64,000 nucleotides of DNA, taken from contig WUJK01000012.1 in NCBI GenBank assembly GCA_011317545.1, positions 819,001 through 883,000 of the forward strand. The letters run 5' to 3'. Of this stretch, positions 34,829 through 48,100 are shown one piece after another (the stretch's first letter is position 1; every line of letters starts with the position of its first letter). The translations under genes were made by a program, and so were the position numbers. The DNA is from Coniella vitis (Eukaryota; Ascomycota; Sordariomycetes; Diaporthales; Schizoparmaceae). The notes under the pieces were generated by a model. The model was not told the origin of the DNA, made no database searches, and was given only the letters and a program-made list of their open reading frames with translations.

Positions 34829-36597
34829 GAAGGTCGCCACCTCCGTCCAAGCTCTCAAAAAAATACAAAGATATGCTTCTGTTTCTGCAAAATCGAGATG
34901 CTCACCGTTCTAGCCCCAAAATGAACGCATAGCATCCCTGCGCCACTTCGGAAGCACCCGTTAGACCAGTATCAAGGCGACGATACAGCTAGCACGTGGT
35001 ATACGAGTGTCCTTGCCGAAATCAAAATTCCTTATCGGCGAAGGTAAATGAATAAATGTAAAGACAGTTCAGGTAGTGCATTCATTTTATAATACCGGGG
35101 ATTGCTACCAATCTTCCTACAAGCATGACGATATATTCTATTGCATGTCGTTGCTAATATTTGTCCGTTTTATTTATGCTGGCTGTGTATGTATAATATA
35201 CGACCACTCGTATTATACGGTGCATGTACGGAATAGGTGAAGCTTAATAAATAGAAGCGAGAAACGATAACACTCTGCAGTTATCATCGAGAAGCGCTAG
35301 CTATGATTATACAAGCACTACAAAATACGTTAGCAATTACTAAAAACACCCTCAAACTAAAGGTAGCATCGTCGGAAACATTACTGTTATCAATGATTGC
35401 GTGGAGCGTATCAGGATCTGAAAGAAGGCGACGTACTATATGAGTAGTCCCGTCAGGTGACCCGACTTCGTTGCATCCTTGCCTGACCTTTCAGAAGAGG
35501 GCTCCTGGTGCAGTGGTAATGAACGAGCGCTGCATCGTGACAGGTTTCTTTTCTTCCCTTTCCCCACGAAGCTCAACTCTTTTCAGCTCAACATACTCTA
35601 AGGGACTAGCTATATCTCCTGCACACTCTTTTCAGTATATCCCATAAGCGCCCAAGCGTTGTCTGGCTCCTGATCAGAAGCTATAGACAAGGGAGGAGGT
35701 CCAGCTGGGATGGCTAACAGTCATTTCCGCCTTGCCAGCCGGCCATTTTCGCTGTTTTGGCATCACATCTGGCCCAACAGGTAGTCGATCCGGATGAGCT
35801 GTGTACTATGTAAGAGATTAGAAAGGTTAACGTTATCGCGTATAGGAGGCATAAGAGAGCGATAACTTACTTATCCAGAGTGCAGTATTGTCTTGTATTT
35901 CCGACTGTATGAATCGTGCTAGGATAGTGTTGTCCTAGTACCCGTGCGATTTACTTGTATGCCTAAAGAGCTGTGCGCGGTAAATTGCTATTTTCCCTTC
36001 CGTTGTTTTTGCACCCGCCTCTCGTACAGTGTACTGGGTATATTTGACCTGACAGAGTCTGCAGTGATCGTTGTCGGCACGGAGTGTCCCGAGCGTCCGG
36101 AGTTGCATAATAGGGGTTTGAGAGACGCAACCAGGGCAACCTGTGCCGCTATGTTCTGTGGATCTGTTTTGATACGTCTCATCGAGCGTTGTTTTTTTAG
36201 CCTCCTGCGTGGGCCAAAAACAGTACCCAGGAGCGTATTCTCGTCTTGACCTTGCTCACGCACGTCGTGATCGAGTTCGTTGTGCTCTTGGATATTATCT
36301 TCAGCGGGGTCCCTGGTTTGGGTCTTGTTGGTCGTCGTTTGGAACATCCAGTAGAGGCGTTTCCACCTGCGGACCGTCCAATGACTTTTTTTTGACAGGA
36401 AAACTGGGTCACGGTGCGACGTCAAGGATCATCTCTCGCCCCTATCCCGGTCGTGAAGGGGCGAGGTCAGACCATCCCAGCAGCTGGCAGGGCAGCCGAT
36501 GCTGCAATTAAACAGAACCATACTATGCACATACTAGAGTAGGTTGATGAGCCAATCAATCCAACCATCTCACGGCATACACAGTGTTGATCCGGAA
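34829..36597. other. Gene-poor block, part 2: AT-richer segment
   Basis: From about 34.8 to 35.9 kb all six frames are closed by frequent stops and the DNA is AT-richer than its surroundings, suggesting old non-coding or decayed sequence. At 36347-35988 (minus) a 119-codon frame with mixed charged composition is the only coding-like stretch; it has no recognisable domain. Confidence 0.4.
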
Positions 36598-39500
36598 TGC
36601 CTTCTGACATTTTGATTTTAAGCACCAGGCCCCGGTTTGTGATTCTGCCCGCAACTCCTCAGCACCTGCCAAGGAAGGGGTCTTTACCGTCCCCCGCAAG
36701 CAAGAGAACAAGTGCGACAACTATGCGAGGTTGCTGCTATTTGTACTCATTTAATCGCGAGGTGTGCAAAGTATCATGAGGCATGCCCCAGTTTATGCAC
36801 ATGCGTGCGTGTACCATACATCGTACATGTTACTGGTGGCCCTCTTCGACAATGGCCTCAGCCCTGACTGAGACTGGCCCAACTCTGGAGACATGATTTG
36901 CTCGAGGATGTTCGAACCCGGTCGGGCTTCCGGAGCGTGCTTCATACCGGACCCATTCGAGAACGTTCTATATGTAATCGACCACATGAGTGATACTCTT
37001 TGTTGGAGCGTAAGCATGGCCGCGGAGCTCAGCTCTGGTGAAGCCTCTGTGTGTGGCAAAGGTACGTGTGCAAGCTAGCTAGCTTGAGAGCCCTGCTACA
37101 TAGGAGAGAGCATCTGCAAAATCGATGCAAGATGACGGTGAAAGGGGTGGGTGGCCGGTCCCGACAGTCTGGATGCACGTACTAGAGGATGCAGCAGCGA
37201 ACAAGAGATGGGCGTGGCTGGCATCCTCCATGGGCTTGTCCCTTGCAGGGCGGGATGGCCAAAAAGGTTGAGGCTATCGAGACCGGTGAAGACTGCTGCG
37301 ACATGCCCACGATTTAAGGTTTCTGGTGAGGGATCGAAACACCAGCCAGCTGACACGCAGTATCTCGGTAGCTTCCGAACCGCTAAAAACCGTGTGTGAG
37401 AACTGAGGCGACCAAATGTAGCAATGTCCTTGACAGGGGCGCAACAGCTATACACATGTATACTATGTGATTTTATACCATGATAGCCCTGCATGGTCCC
37501 TTTTCAAGCTATTAATTGATCGGTTGGCTGTGGCGGGGACGGAGATCTGCGCTGCTTTTGCACTCAACTGGGTGCTACTATGCACTCACTTGCCTGTTAG
37601 GCGCTCAGCTTTTTGGTGGTGCTTGCACGAAATCGGCATATGGATCCTAGTATCCGCGGCAGTGCCTGTCGTGGGCTCGTTTGTCGACAATCGATGCGTC
37701 TGGCACTCATTCCTCCGTTTCGTCCTCGATATTTCGTTCGCACGAGGACAAGGCAACTGAGTTACTGGCTGGGCAATTGTTGACATCAGCGCAAATTGCG
37801 CGGCTTCTTCTTCCTTGCCGATGCAAAGCTAGACGCGAAAATACCTCCAGACTCAAAGATGAGACTTGACTTGGGAGCGGGGCGCCAGGCCTCACTGTCG
37901 GTCCGGCGGTGCCGCAGCGCTACTAGATTTTGGTGTTGCGACCCAAAGTAAATTAGGAGGCCTGGATCGTGCGACGCCAGAGGGGTCTTCTGTGCCCCAC
38001 CGTGCACAGCAAGTACTATGTAACCATGACTGGGTCAGCTCGCTAAAAAGCACTACTATGCCGACCAAGTCTGTGCGCCTGGATGTCGCGCTGGCCAGTA
38101 CATAGTACGTACGGAGAATCCTCTGCAGCAACGACAGCAGCACTGTGTGGCCGCCAAATAGGACGGGAGACGTTGACAAGCGAAAAGCGAAACGAGCGCA
38201 GGACGGGAACCGGCTCCTGGACGTGGACATGTTATGGATATGCCGTTGCTTGCCCCAGGACCGTTGATGTTTTGTGACTCGTCAACGGGCTGGATCGAGA
38301 TTTTCCGGCGACCTTGAGAGGGTAGGACAGCCGCTCCTTCCTCGTCGTGGTTGTTGCAGTATTCGATCTGGGGACACGGGCAATCTCGTTAGCTCAAAGC
38401 ACCAGTCTTCGCAATACCATAGTGTGTAGACGGGCAGCCGCACTCGTGCCGCAGTCTTGCTTTGCCGCTGAGGCGGCTGTGATGCACATGGCCGAGTTGA
38501 AGTGTGTTCTGCAATCGCGGGACGAGAGCATGCATGGGGTTCGAGGACAGGCCTACATAGTAGTATGCCCTTTTATGAGGTACCCAAGTACTGCATCCAC
38601 CTTGCGCCGGTCGGGGGCAGCAAAGCAGGTAGGCACGAACGGCAGTATTACTAGGTACAGTGCAATGGAAATTCAAGGTACCCGAGTACCGACCGAGGTG
38701 CTTTGCTTCACGAATACTTGACCACTGCATGCTTCCCCCGTATTGCAGGCCAATCAAGATTGCAAATATACCACGGACACTGCGATAGACATACGGTCAT
38801 GAAGCCATCTCGGACGACATCTAAGCCTCATCTCGTCCACGGCTCTAGACAGATGCTTTCCGAGGGCGCGGACTGAGAGAGGGCTGAGAGACCTGACTAC
38901 CTGGCTGAGCATGAGCACTGCTGTGTCCTATGACTGCATGCTACCAGAATATCACTGCGGTACTGGTACTTGGTAGACCCTGGGAGTACATAGCACAGAA
39001 GCAGCAGCGGGGCCCAAAAACGCGCAGGGGAGCTAGGACTCTGCGAGCCCGCCTTCCGAGATATGGTTGCCTCGGACCTTTACGATGTACATAGCTTGTA
39101 CCAGGTAGCGCGCCAGCTCTGCGACCTCGCACGAAAAAGTACTACGCAGTACATGCGCAGATACTAGGTACCTACCTGGTGTTTAGTATGTAAGCCAATG
39201 CGACGACCGCTCATCTCGTCCAACTCCCCAATCCACCGCCGCATTACATAGCACACGCCCACACGCAAGCCGCCCCCGCCACGCTGAATTCCTTTGGCAT
39301 GCGAGCTTCGGGATTTGCTTTGCTACCAGCTTCGAGCCTGTCTTTCCCCAGGCTGGAGGCGAGCGGCATCAAGAATGAGGCTCGTTTACCGGCATTCCAA
39401 GTCACGGTGAAGTCATGCTGAGCTTGCTTGCCCTTCACTGTCACCACCCCACCCTTTCTCTGAGGCCTCGGGCTGGACTGAAGCTCAAAGGACATGGTAC

Positions 39501-42500
39501 TGACTGGTCTCGTCAGCTACGATAGCGATTCTACTTGTTGCCGCGGCGGTGGGCACCACGGTGCGGTACTATGTACTATTGCTTTGCAACGCCATGCAAC
39601 CCCGTACATAGTAGCCACCAAACAGATCACTCACTTCTCGCCGGCAGCGGCAGCCGAAATCTTGCGCCCACCATGGCATACTATGTATGGCCACCAGCCC
39701 ACAAGGGCAAGTCCCGCTCGCAACGTGCGCACTGCCACATGTCCACACTGCTTGCCCTCCTCCAGCTTGCAGGGGGCCTGTCACGTTTCCAATCTGGCAT
39801 AGAGACCCCACATCACGACCTTGTCGTCGACAGGGCAGCAATGCCAACCAGCCGCTGCGCCTGCAAATCTGCAAATCGCTGCCCCCCGCTAGTTCCCAAC
39901 GAGCTCTCTCCATGTCCCTTTTATACGCCTCGAAAACAACAACAAAAAAAAAAGGTGGCAAGCTCGCCTGTGAGCGTGCTTTTGCCCACGGGGCCGAGAT
40001 TCACCATTTTGAGCTCCGCGAAAAGGCGACAAGACTTGCCTGTCGAGTTGTTTCAGGCGGTCAGTCGTCTTGAGCCAAAGGCCAGAAGAAAGGGGTGGGA
40101 ATGAGGTCACTTCCGCCGCTGCTGTGCGATGCTGCCGGTTGTATGAAGTACTACACGCGCCGCCAAGAACCATTCGTGCTTCTCTCACTGCTCCTTGCTG
40201 CATTCATCACTGCACTGGTTGGTAGTGATGGCTCCCCAAAACACATGGTGTCCCAGTTTCCAAATCTACACCTTTGCGACGGAGAGTCTCTCGGGACCAG
40301 TTGTGGCCTGCATTTCAGGACCAGCCGGATGTGTGGCCCATGCTGTGTCGGCGCCCATCAAGCAGTCCAATGGCGTTCCCTGTGTCGGTCGACCTACTGC
40401 AGAAATGTAGCGTACGACGACTTGGTATAGTATACTATGTACTTAGGCCTCCGGATGGTTGCGCCAAGCCTTCAGAAGAGGAGGGTGCTCGGTACAAAGT
40501 TCACGACGCGCATTCGGGGGGGGGGGTTGTCTCTCCTTTTTCCCTCCTCCACTCCCCCCTCCTGTTCTTTCTGTCAAGGCTTACTCTGTCTACATTTGCA
40601 ATCTGTTGGCACTGGCATTGGGGTTTCCGCTTCCTGTTTGTGACTCTCCTCGATGAAAGAGAGCCCGGCAGGGCAAGTGAAGATGCCGCGCCGGGTGGAG
40701 GAAGGGGGGGGGGAGGCACAGGGATCTGAAGCCATGCTCCAGCTCTTGCTTTTCCCAGAGCTACGATGCATCTATCATTGCTTCTCCCCACACCACGGTG
40801 CGAGGCGCATTTGATGGGTAGCCATCGGGTACACGCGAGCTACTTGGGAGCGGTTGCAGGCCGATGCGTGGCATCGCCTGGCTGTACTATATAGTACACA
40901 GTACTCTACCACGGGATCCACCCATATCCCCAGTGCCTGACATTTTCCTTCTCCATCTTCGTGCCTCCTCTTCCCTCTCCCACAGCACCCTACCATGGGC
41001 CTTTTACATGCTGTGTAGCGTCGCACACTCTTGCCTCCGCCTCTACATGGTACACGCTCGACTATGCTCTTCCCTTCTCACCGGGTTTCCTTCCAACTCC
41101 TGCTGTCGCAGCATCCACACCTACAACCCCGGACTTTGCCGCCGTTGCTCGGCTGATCAATGCCAGCCAGATAAGACATCTACGTCCGAGTCCCTTTTTC
41201 TTCCTTCTGTTCATCGTCCTTGGCATTCCCCCTTCTGTGCCATAGCACAGAGCACGCATCGGGCTCTTTGCGCCTCCACCGCCGTGCATAATCCGACCAG
41301 GGTGCTCGTAGCGCTCTGTGTCCTACCCGGCGCTCTCCCGCCAAGACAGACGCAAGGTAGCAATCTGGCCCAGCAGACTGCTCTTTGGCAAATTCATCAC
41401 ATACATTAGATTCTCGCTCGCAGCCAGTTTCAAGTTTCTGCCCGCTGCCCCATCTCATGACGGCTTTGTGCTTTCCTCCAACGCCCATTTTCTCCGGCTC
41501 AGAGTAGCGTGCCGTTGCACTTTTGTCCAGGCAGCCATCCGCATCACGACTATCCAGATCTGGACTTGCGGATTTGCAAAGCACCTTTCCGAAGCCGACT
41601 CGCCCCAACATTGGGAATCTGCCAGCACGGCTGTCGCATCGCGGCCACTGATTCTCACGGCGACGACATTTAGCTTCAAGATCGACCACCCCAGCCAACA
41701 GCTGCTGCCACACGAACACCACCATATCCACCTCATCGCCCTCTGCGTGCTTCTCGGGAAGCTATTCCTGGTTTCTTGTGGGCTGTGTAGCAGAAATTCG
41801 TCATCTTTGAGCGCCGATCCGGATCATTTGTCCTTGTACTTTCAGTCCACCGCATCACAGTCACCTCTTGTCCGCATGGTGGGAATTGAACTGTCCCCTT
41901 CGTCAGCACAGATAGCAGAGAGGAGACCCGCGTTCGTTCTAGCAGAACCAGCCAGCACGCATCATTTCGCTCAATAACAGCGTGGACCTTTCCATTCCAT
42001 TCGCCTTGCTCATACAGCCATTTGATCCTTGAGCCGCAGTCTGCCTTCTGCTTCGCGGACGCTTCGACGTGGAACCAGTTCTCTGGCGATGTTTCACAGC
42101 CGCACAACAGACAAAGGAAACCGTAACATCTCATTCCAGGTTACATGCTGCAACGGTCTAGCTCTTTTACCTAGCAGAGTTTCTCCTTTGGAAATTGCCA
42201 GGGTTGCTGCGGTTTACACTTCTGTCATATCTGAACCTTACCTCTTTCCTTTCTCCCTCTTTGCGCCACGGCACTCTCTTGACAGTATCCAGAAAGTCCC
42301 AGGCTCCTCTGATTGATTCACACTGTCGCGCCCAGGGCCTGTCTTTGGTGTCCGCCCTCCCGTTCCACTCGGCAGCAAGCTCCCGTGCCAACAGACAAGC
42401 AGAACTCCTGCCTGTGCGCTTCCGATTCAACTCGAATACGCTGGTCCGCAACAAGTAGGAATACTAAGTCGGTCGACCCTACTTTTCTTTTTTGGATTAA

Positions 42501-43094
42501 AAAAAAACAAGAAGAAAAAATAGCAGGAAAAAAAAAACAAGGTGCGGCTATGTCTTCTTCTGTCATGCCCCCAAGGCAAATGTACCCTCTCACATATATG
42601 AATTGAGCCCACGCCACTCAATCTTCAGCACCTGGTTACGGGAAGAATCTCTTCTCTCCGGCCCACTCGTCTCGTTGCCTTATCCTGCACATCTCGTTCA
42701 TTCGAAGCTCGTACATTCCATTCTCCTCCTAGACCTCGCCTTTGCCCCTCTTTGTCTCACTTTCCGCTTGTGGCACTATTAGAAACTAGACCCAGTCGAT
42801 GAAATAGGAGGAGGCTGGAGACCCAGTAACGTGCGGTGGGACGCTCCTGTTCAAAAAAAAAAAAAAACCATCATTCGCATCTTGTCTCTTTCGCTCTTGA
42901 CGGTCTCCTCGTTTCATCCCATGGCACTAACCATTTCTCAGGACTCTGCTCTACTCTAGGCTTATACGCACCGCAAATGATATTGTAGTGAAGACAGGTC
43001 TTTTTGTGCTGTCAAAAAGTCGGCATTGATCATTCTTTATTCTTCTATCGACCTCCTTGAAATCAGTCAGCGCCATACTATCAACAGGTTCAAC
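36598..43094. other. Gene-poor block, part 3: spacer and leader of the DUF2841 gene
   Basis: About 6.5 kb, GC-richer, without a supported gene. It holds seven copies of the TACTATGTA/TACATAGTA nonamer between 38014 and 40441 and two GGTACCCNAGTACY elements at 38579 and 38677. From about 40900 to 43090 the plus strand is C/T-rich with short open frames, probably promoter and long leader of the next gene. Confidence 0.5.
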
Positions 43095-45109
43095 ATGGTC
43101 TTGCCAACCCATCCCTCACGTCAATGGACGACGGACAGGATGCCCGAGACTCGGCCTCCCGTCCCGGACCCCATGAATCACCACCGGTATCCCATGGTAA
43201 GAAAAACATGCATGCACATTCCAAATTAAACGGATCAGGCGTCTGACAAGCACAGGACATCCACACAATGCTCCAGCAACACTGCAACATCTCCTTGTCC
43301 CATTTCATCATGGCTGGTATAACGAAGCAAGGAGACTTGATCACGTTCAGTGGTCCAAGAGAGGCTGGAAACCCAATGGTCTACAAGAAGTACATTGACC
43401 TTGACGGATATCTCGCATGGTACAATAACAGCAGTATGCTCCCAAGTATGAAGCAAACTTCAAAAGACGTGTGTTGTGCTAGTGTAAGTGGCTAATACAA
43501 TGCGCTTCAGCACCAAGCCCATCTTCGTATGATGAGGGCTATTTCGGCCATGGCGACGCCGACCGGCACCCCGTCAACCCCGTTTATGGTAGCCGTCGCC
43601 AATATGACCGCCGTCGAATGCCCTATGCCTACGAATACGAAGAAGAATCGGGCTTGAGGAACCGCAAGCGACAGAGAGCCGCAGTGGCTAAGCGAGACAA
43701 CACTCTGGATACAGGTCCTTCTGTCAGCATCGTTGGACCACCGAAAAAGCGACTCAAGGTGGGAAACAAGGAAGAAGTCTGGAAGTTTTACGAGCAGCGA
43801 TTCAAGAACATCCAGCAATCAGCCTGCAAGATGATTGCAAAAGCATGGATCAAGCTGATTGCACCAAAGAAGCAGTCGAACCATCCATACACAGGTTCAG
43901 ACGCTAAAGCGCCAGACTGGTGGCCCAAACCGACGGGACCTACGAGAGATGACAGAGTCAGACACAAGGAGCCTGATCACTTGTACAAACCTGGTATGTG
44001 CGGAGACGCGACATAAGCTTGAACGTTGTCCGTGGACCCCTTGTTAACCATCTGCAGAGCGTGTCTGGCTTCTCAATCACATCTTGAGCATGGTCGTCGA
44101 GCCGAACCGAACGCAGCATCGGGACATTCAAAAGCTGAACATCAACGTTGCAAAACTCGAAGAAGCCACATTCGAAGCTCTATCCAGTTTCTTTGGAGAC
44201 GTTGAGAATCCCAATAATGTGAAAAAGAAGCCGTACCTGAAAGAAATCTTTCGGGTGGCTAGATACGAAGAACGAGTGCGAAATGGCGAAATCGGTTTGT
44301 CATCTCTGAACTACAAAACCTAGATGAAGGGTATACTAATCCAGTCACATGTAGATGCCGATGTCGAAGTCTTGGTCTCGGCCGACGACAAAATTCCGAA
44401 AGACTGGCAAGAAGAGGAAGAGGACACACCTCAGGACGAAGATGACGCCCATCCACCCCCGATCACGTCGTCCCCCAAACCGGAGCACGTTCTACCTGCC
44501 GTGAGCACCGATGGCACCTTGCAGAGCAGTTCATCATTCAATATGGGCAACCTGCCGGTCCGTGGTCATCCCTACTCGCAATCCATCATGCAGCCCGATC
44601 TTGGTGCCGGCTCCTCAACCTTTGTGGAAGGCAGCTCGATAGGCGTCAACAACCAGCCATCCATATCACAATCGCACACCATCCCTCTGCTAGAGAGCTA
44701 CTCCGACCCTCATGCCTCTAGTCGGCGCGCTTCGCTCTACACTGGTGCCACAGAATATGCGAGTGCCCCCGGCCCCAATCTGTACTCGGCTTGGCCGCAG
44801 AGCAGCCAACCCACAACCTCACCCGTTTATCCCTTTAATCAGCCGCAACAGCACCCACATTCGGCGGGCTCTTTTGTTGAACAAGCATCGGTCTCGCTGA
44901 CGCAGACTCCTCAATACCTTGAGGCTCCACCTTACGACACTATGCACAGCAATGCATATCGCCCGACGAGTTTGAGCCAAGGGCCTGTCAATCCACAGGC
45001 TACGCACTCATTCCCTGCGTATCTCACCGCTCCAGGCAGCGGTCTGAAGATGGATTCTTTACGTTCGGGGCACCCTCATGAGGACGACGATCACAAGCGG
45101 TGGAGTTGA
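43095..45109 (+). CDS. DUF2841 (AFUB_07903/YDR124W-like) protein
   Basis: Fungal protein of unknown function, probably nuclear. Five exons, 43095-43196, 43256-43433, 43511-43993, 44058-44294 and 44355-45109, join in phase to 584 aa; the four introns are 59-77 nt with GTAAGA, GTATGC, GTATGT and GTTTGT donors. The conserved helical block spans about residues 170-340: EVWKFYEQRFKNIQQSACK, then KKQSNHPYTG, APDWWPKP, RHKEPDHLYKPERVWLLN, HILSMVVEP, then KLNINVAKLEEATFEALSS and KKKPYLKEIFRVARYEER. This is the pattern I know from DUF2841 proteins. A basic KKRLK and RNRKRQR region precedes it. The second half is disordered and Ser/Pro/Gln-rich with an acidic stretch (EEEEDTPQDEDD). Assignment is from remembered family features; the gene model rests on phase and splice sites. 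Confidence 0.78.
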
Positions 45110-48100
45110 TATATATTCAGGTACAATGGCAGTACGATCGAAGCAGCCTGAATAGAAACGGATCGTCCCTGGGCCGGCCAAAGTTCTTTTCCCCTATAAA
45201 TCAGCAAGTGGCTCCGCAGCCCTTTTTATTTGAACGATTCGCTCATGTCCTGCTTGTTATTTGTTTTCTACAAGTTTTCTGTTCAACCTCCTGACCACCA
45301 TACCAGTGATGACTCGAATCGCGGCATGTGGGTGGTTAGCGGCCAGTTCATCACAGGCTGGACGCTCCTTGTTTTTTGTTTTTGTTTTTTTTTGTGTTTT
45401 TCCTTTTTTTTTTCTTTTTTTTCTTCCCTTTTTCCTCTTGATCCCGTCGCATTTTCATAGTTCTCTTGTCTTGGTACGCAGACAACGCATCAGTTTGTCA
45501 TTGGTGCATTTATAATATCCGACATATACATTATGTCAGCCCATCTCGAGATCAACTCGAGATCCGCCATGAATCTTACGACAACTTCATTTCCCGACAG
45601 CATATTCGGCTGATGTTCAAAAGCACTCCGTATACCCCTCACAAGATTGACCGACGAGGAGGAGGCCATTGTGATTTTCATTTTAGCCGTCTTTGTGTAA
45701 AAGACACAAGAGCTTGGCAAATTACAGTCTACAAGAGTGTTGAGCGAGCGAGGCGCGTAGGTGTTTGGCAAAATATATCTAGCAGAGCAGGGAGCACTGG
45801 ATGGATGCGAAGACTGGGACGTCAGAATTCTCTTGATACTGGAGGCATACCAGGGCACACAACATGCGGATGGTTACTCGGTCTGTTTAGTTTCTCTTGC
45901 TTGTTGCACGCGTTCTGCGATTTAATTTGTTCTCTTGCTATAATGCTTGTCACGGTTGGCTTTCTCTCTAACGAATTCCTTTTTATGATTGTGCCTAATT
46001 TCAATTTTTCGCCGACTCTATACGGGTTTTGCTTTTTTCTCATGTTTCCTTTTTAGTCTTCTATACGTCTTGGAACGATTGTGAATAGCTTTCTTGGAGC
46101 TGCGACCTTTTGCTTGCAGGGTTGAAAACTGATAGCTCCTGCTTTCAACCTGTAGCAGGTGTGGTCTTGAGAAGCCCAAAAAGAAAAGCAGTAAGCAGTA
46201 AACAGTTTGGCCGGTTACATGTCAGTTCATTGTTCTGCAATGCCATTCATATTCTGTTTACAATAAGCAAGCAATGATTCTGCTTGAAGGAATACACACT
46301 GCAGCTTAGTCTGGCATGCTCTCCCATCTGTGAGAGCCTATCCTGCTGAATTGGCTTTGTTTTCGTTGTATGATGCATAACAAACCACATTCTCAATCCA
46401 ACAGTTCAAGGCCAAATAGCGACAATGCTTGTATTGAACATGTATAAGTATTATGTTTGTTATCTTACTACAGAGCAAGGCGAAAGGAACAAGATCTTTG
46501 TTATCCAGTAGTGCAAACCATCATGTGCGCTCAACCCCTCCAAACGCAAGCCAGAGTGGTTCCATGTAGTGGTTCCATAATAGCTTCTTGTTGGCAGCAA
46601 AATCAGGGATCTTATGATTGGCTGTATTAGGGCGTTATTATGACGGACCATCACTTGACATGGGCTGTACCTCGTGATTAGTCTGGTATTCCCTTTTCCA
46701 CGCCACCAGCCCTCCCTCCCTCCGTCCACTGGCTGCAGTCGTAGAGACCCCTTCATTGGCACCAGGAACTTCCAACAGCGAGTGGTGAGGTGAACATGGT
46801 CGTTGGCCCTGGTTGCTTGAGCTGCTCAAGAACCTTCTAGGAAGGCCTTGTTGCTGGCAAACCATGTCACCTGAGCCACAACTGGTGGGGGGGGGGGGTT
46901 TCTTCCTTTTTTTTTGGTCTCTCTTCTTGGATTTTCAACGGTGTACATTTCCGCAAAAGGAGAATGATATATCAGACTGATAAAGTTTGCTTGCGGCATT
47001 TGGACCGCCGGAGAAGGAGATATCCGTTCTTACTCGCCCAGCAAGACACACCCGCCACCACCACATGTGTGCAAAGATGACTCGCAGATACGGATTGTAA
47101 CCCAACTTTTTTTTTTCCCCCCCCAAAAAAAGAAAAAATGACATGCGTCTCTCTGACGAAAGTCAAATCCCCCATGGTTGTTACCGTGGTGACACACGTG
47201 AGAAAAAAAAAACACGCTGAAGGTAGTTCATGGTTTCTCCTATTTAGAATATTTATATATATATATATATATTGTTTTATTGTCTTGTCTGGGCGGTAGG
47301 TGAACGACAGGGTTCGGGGCTCCTGTTGTCCCCTCGAGCTCAGCAACCAGGTCGGCAAAATGTTGAGCTGGAAATGCACACACAAAGATACAGCATGACA
47401 AGAGAGAGGCAAATAAAAGCTGAGCGCATGTACGACCGTTGCCTCCCATGTACGTCTGTCTATAGCCTCCCCAATAGGGAGCTAGCTAACTTGCTTCCAG
47501 AGCGGTGTAGATTCTGATGGGATGGCCTTGGGAAGCAAGAATTGAGGACGGCATACCCCATTGCTACATGGGATTTGCTCACTAAGTAAGACCCCTCAGA
47601 CTGATGATATACCTAGTAACTATAATAGGTAGGTTTCCCAAGATGCCAAGTTTCCTCGTCACGCAAGAGGCCTAAAAAGGACCCTTTCCCCCCCCCAGCG
47701 AGACATTCATTTTAGCTGTGTAAGGAAGGGCAGGTGGTTTGATTGGGAGAAGGGGGGGGGGGACGCTATCGACTATACCGACGTGCATCTTTCCAGGATT
47801 GACCACCGCCACCCTTATAGGCTACTTTCTCGGTATGCAAGACGGCCGAGCCGACACCAAATTGTTAAAGGCGAGGAGGGCTGGGAGAGGAGAATGTAAA
47901 GGGGAATGGAACAGGGCAACCAGATCCAGCCTCGTTCTGGCTTAGTCCGTGGGCGGCCAACTCCCTTCACGAACGACCTGAGAGCATGGGTGAAGACGAT
48001 CTCGGTCGCAGCTGGACAACACCACCAGATCGGGCAAGGAGCACGAACGGGGGATAGGAGAGGGCGCCGGGGAGAAGGAGGGGGGGGGGGCACCTGGACC

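Noticed and set aside
35500..35565. tRNA-like stretch containing TGGTGCAGTGGTAATG
   Set aside because: The A-box resembles a tRNA but the anticodon stem does not pair and there is no GGTTCRA B-box.
41318..41977. Plus-strand 219-codon frame upstream of the DUF2841 gene
   Set aside because: C/T-rich leader-like DNA; overlapping open frames on the other strand are just as long and none looks conserved.
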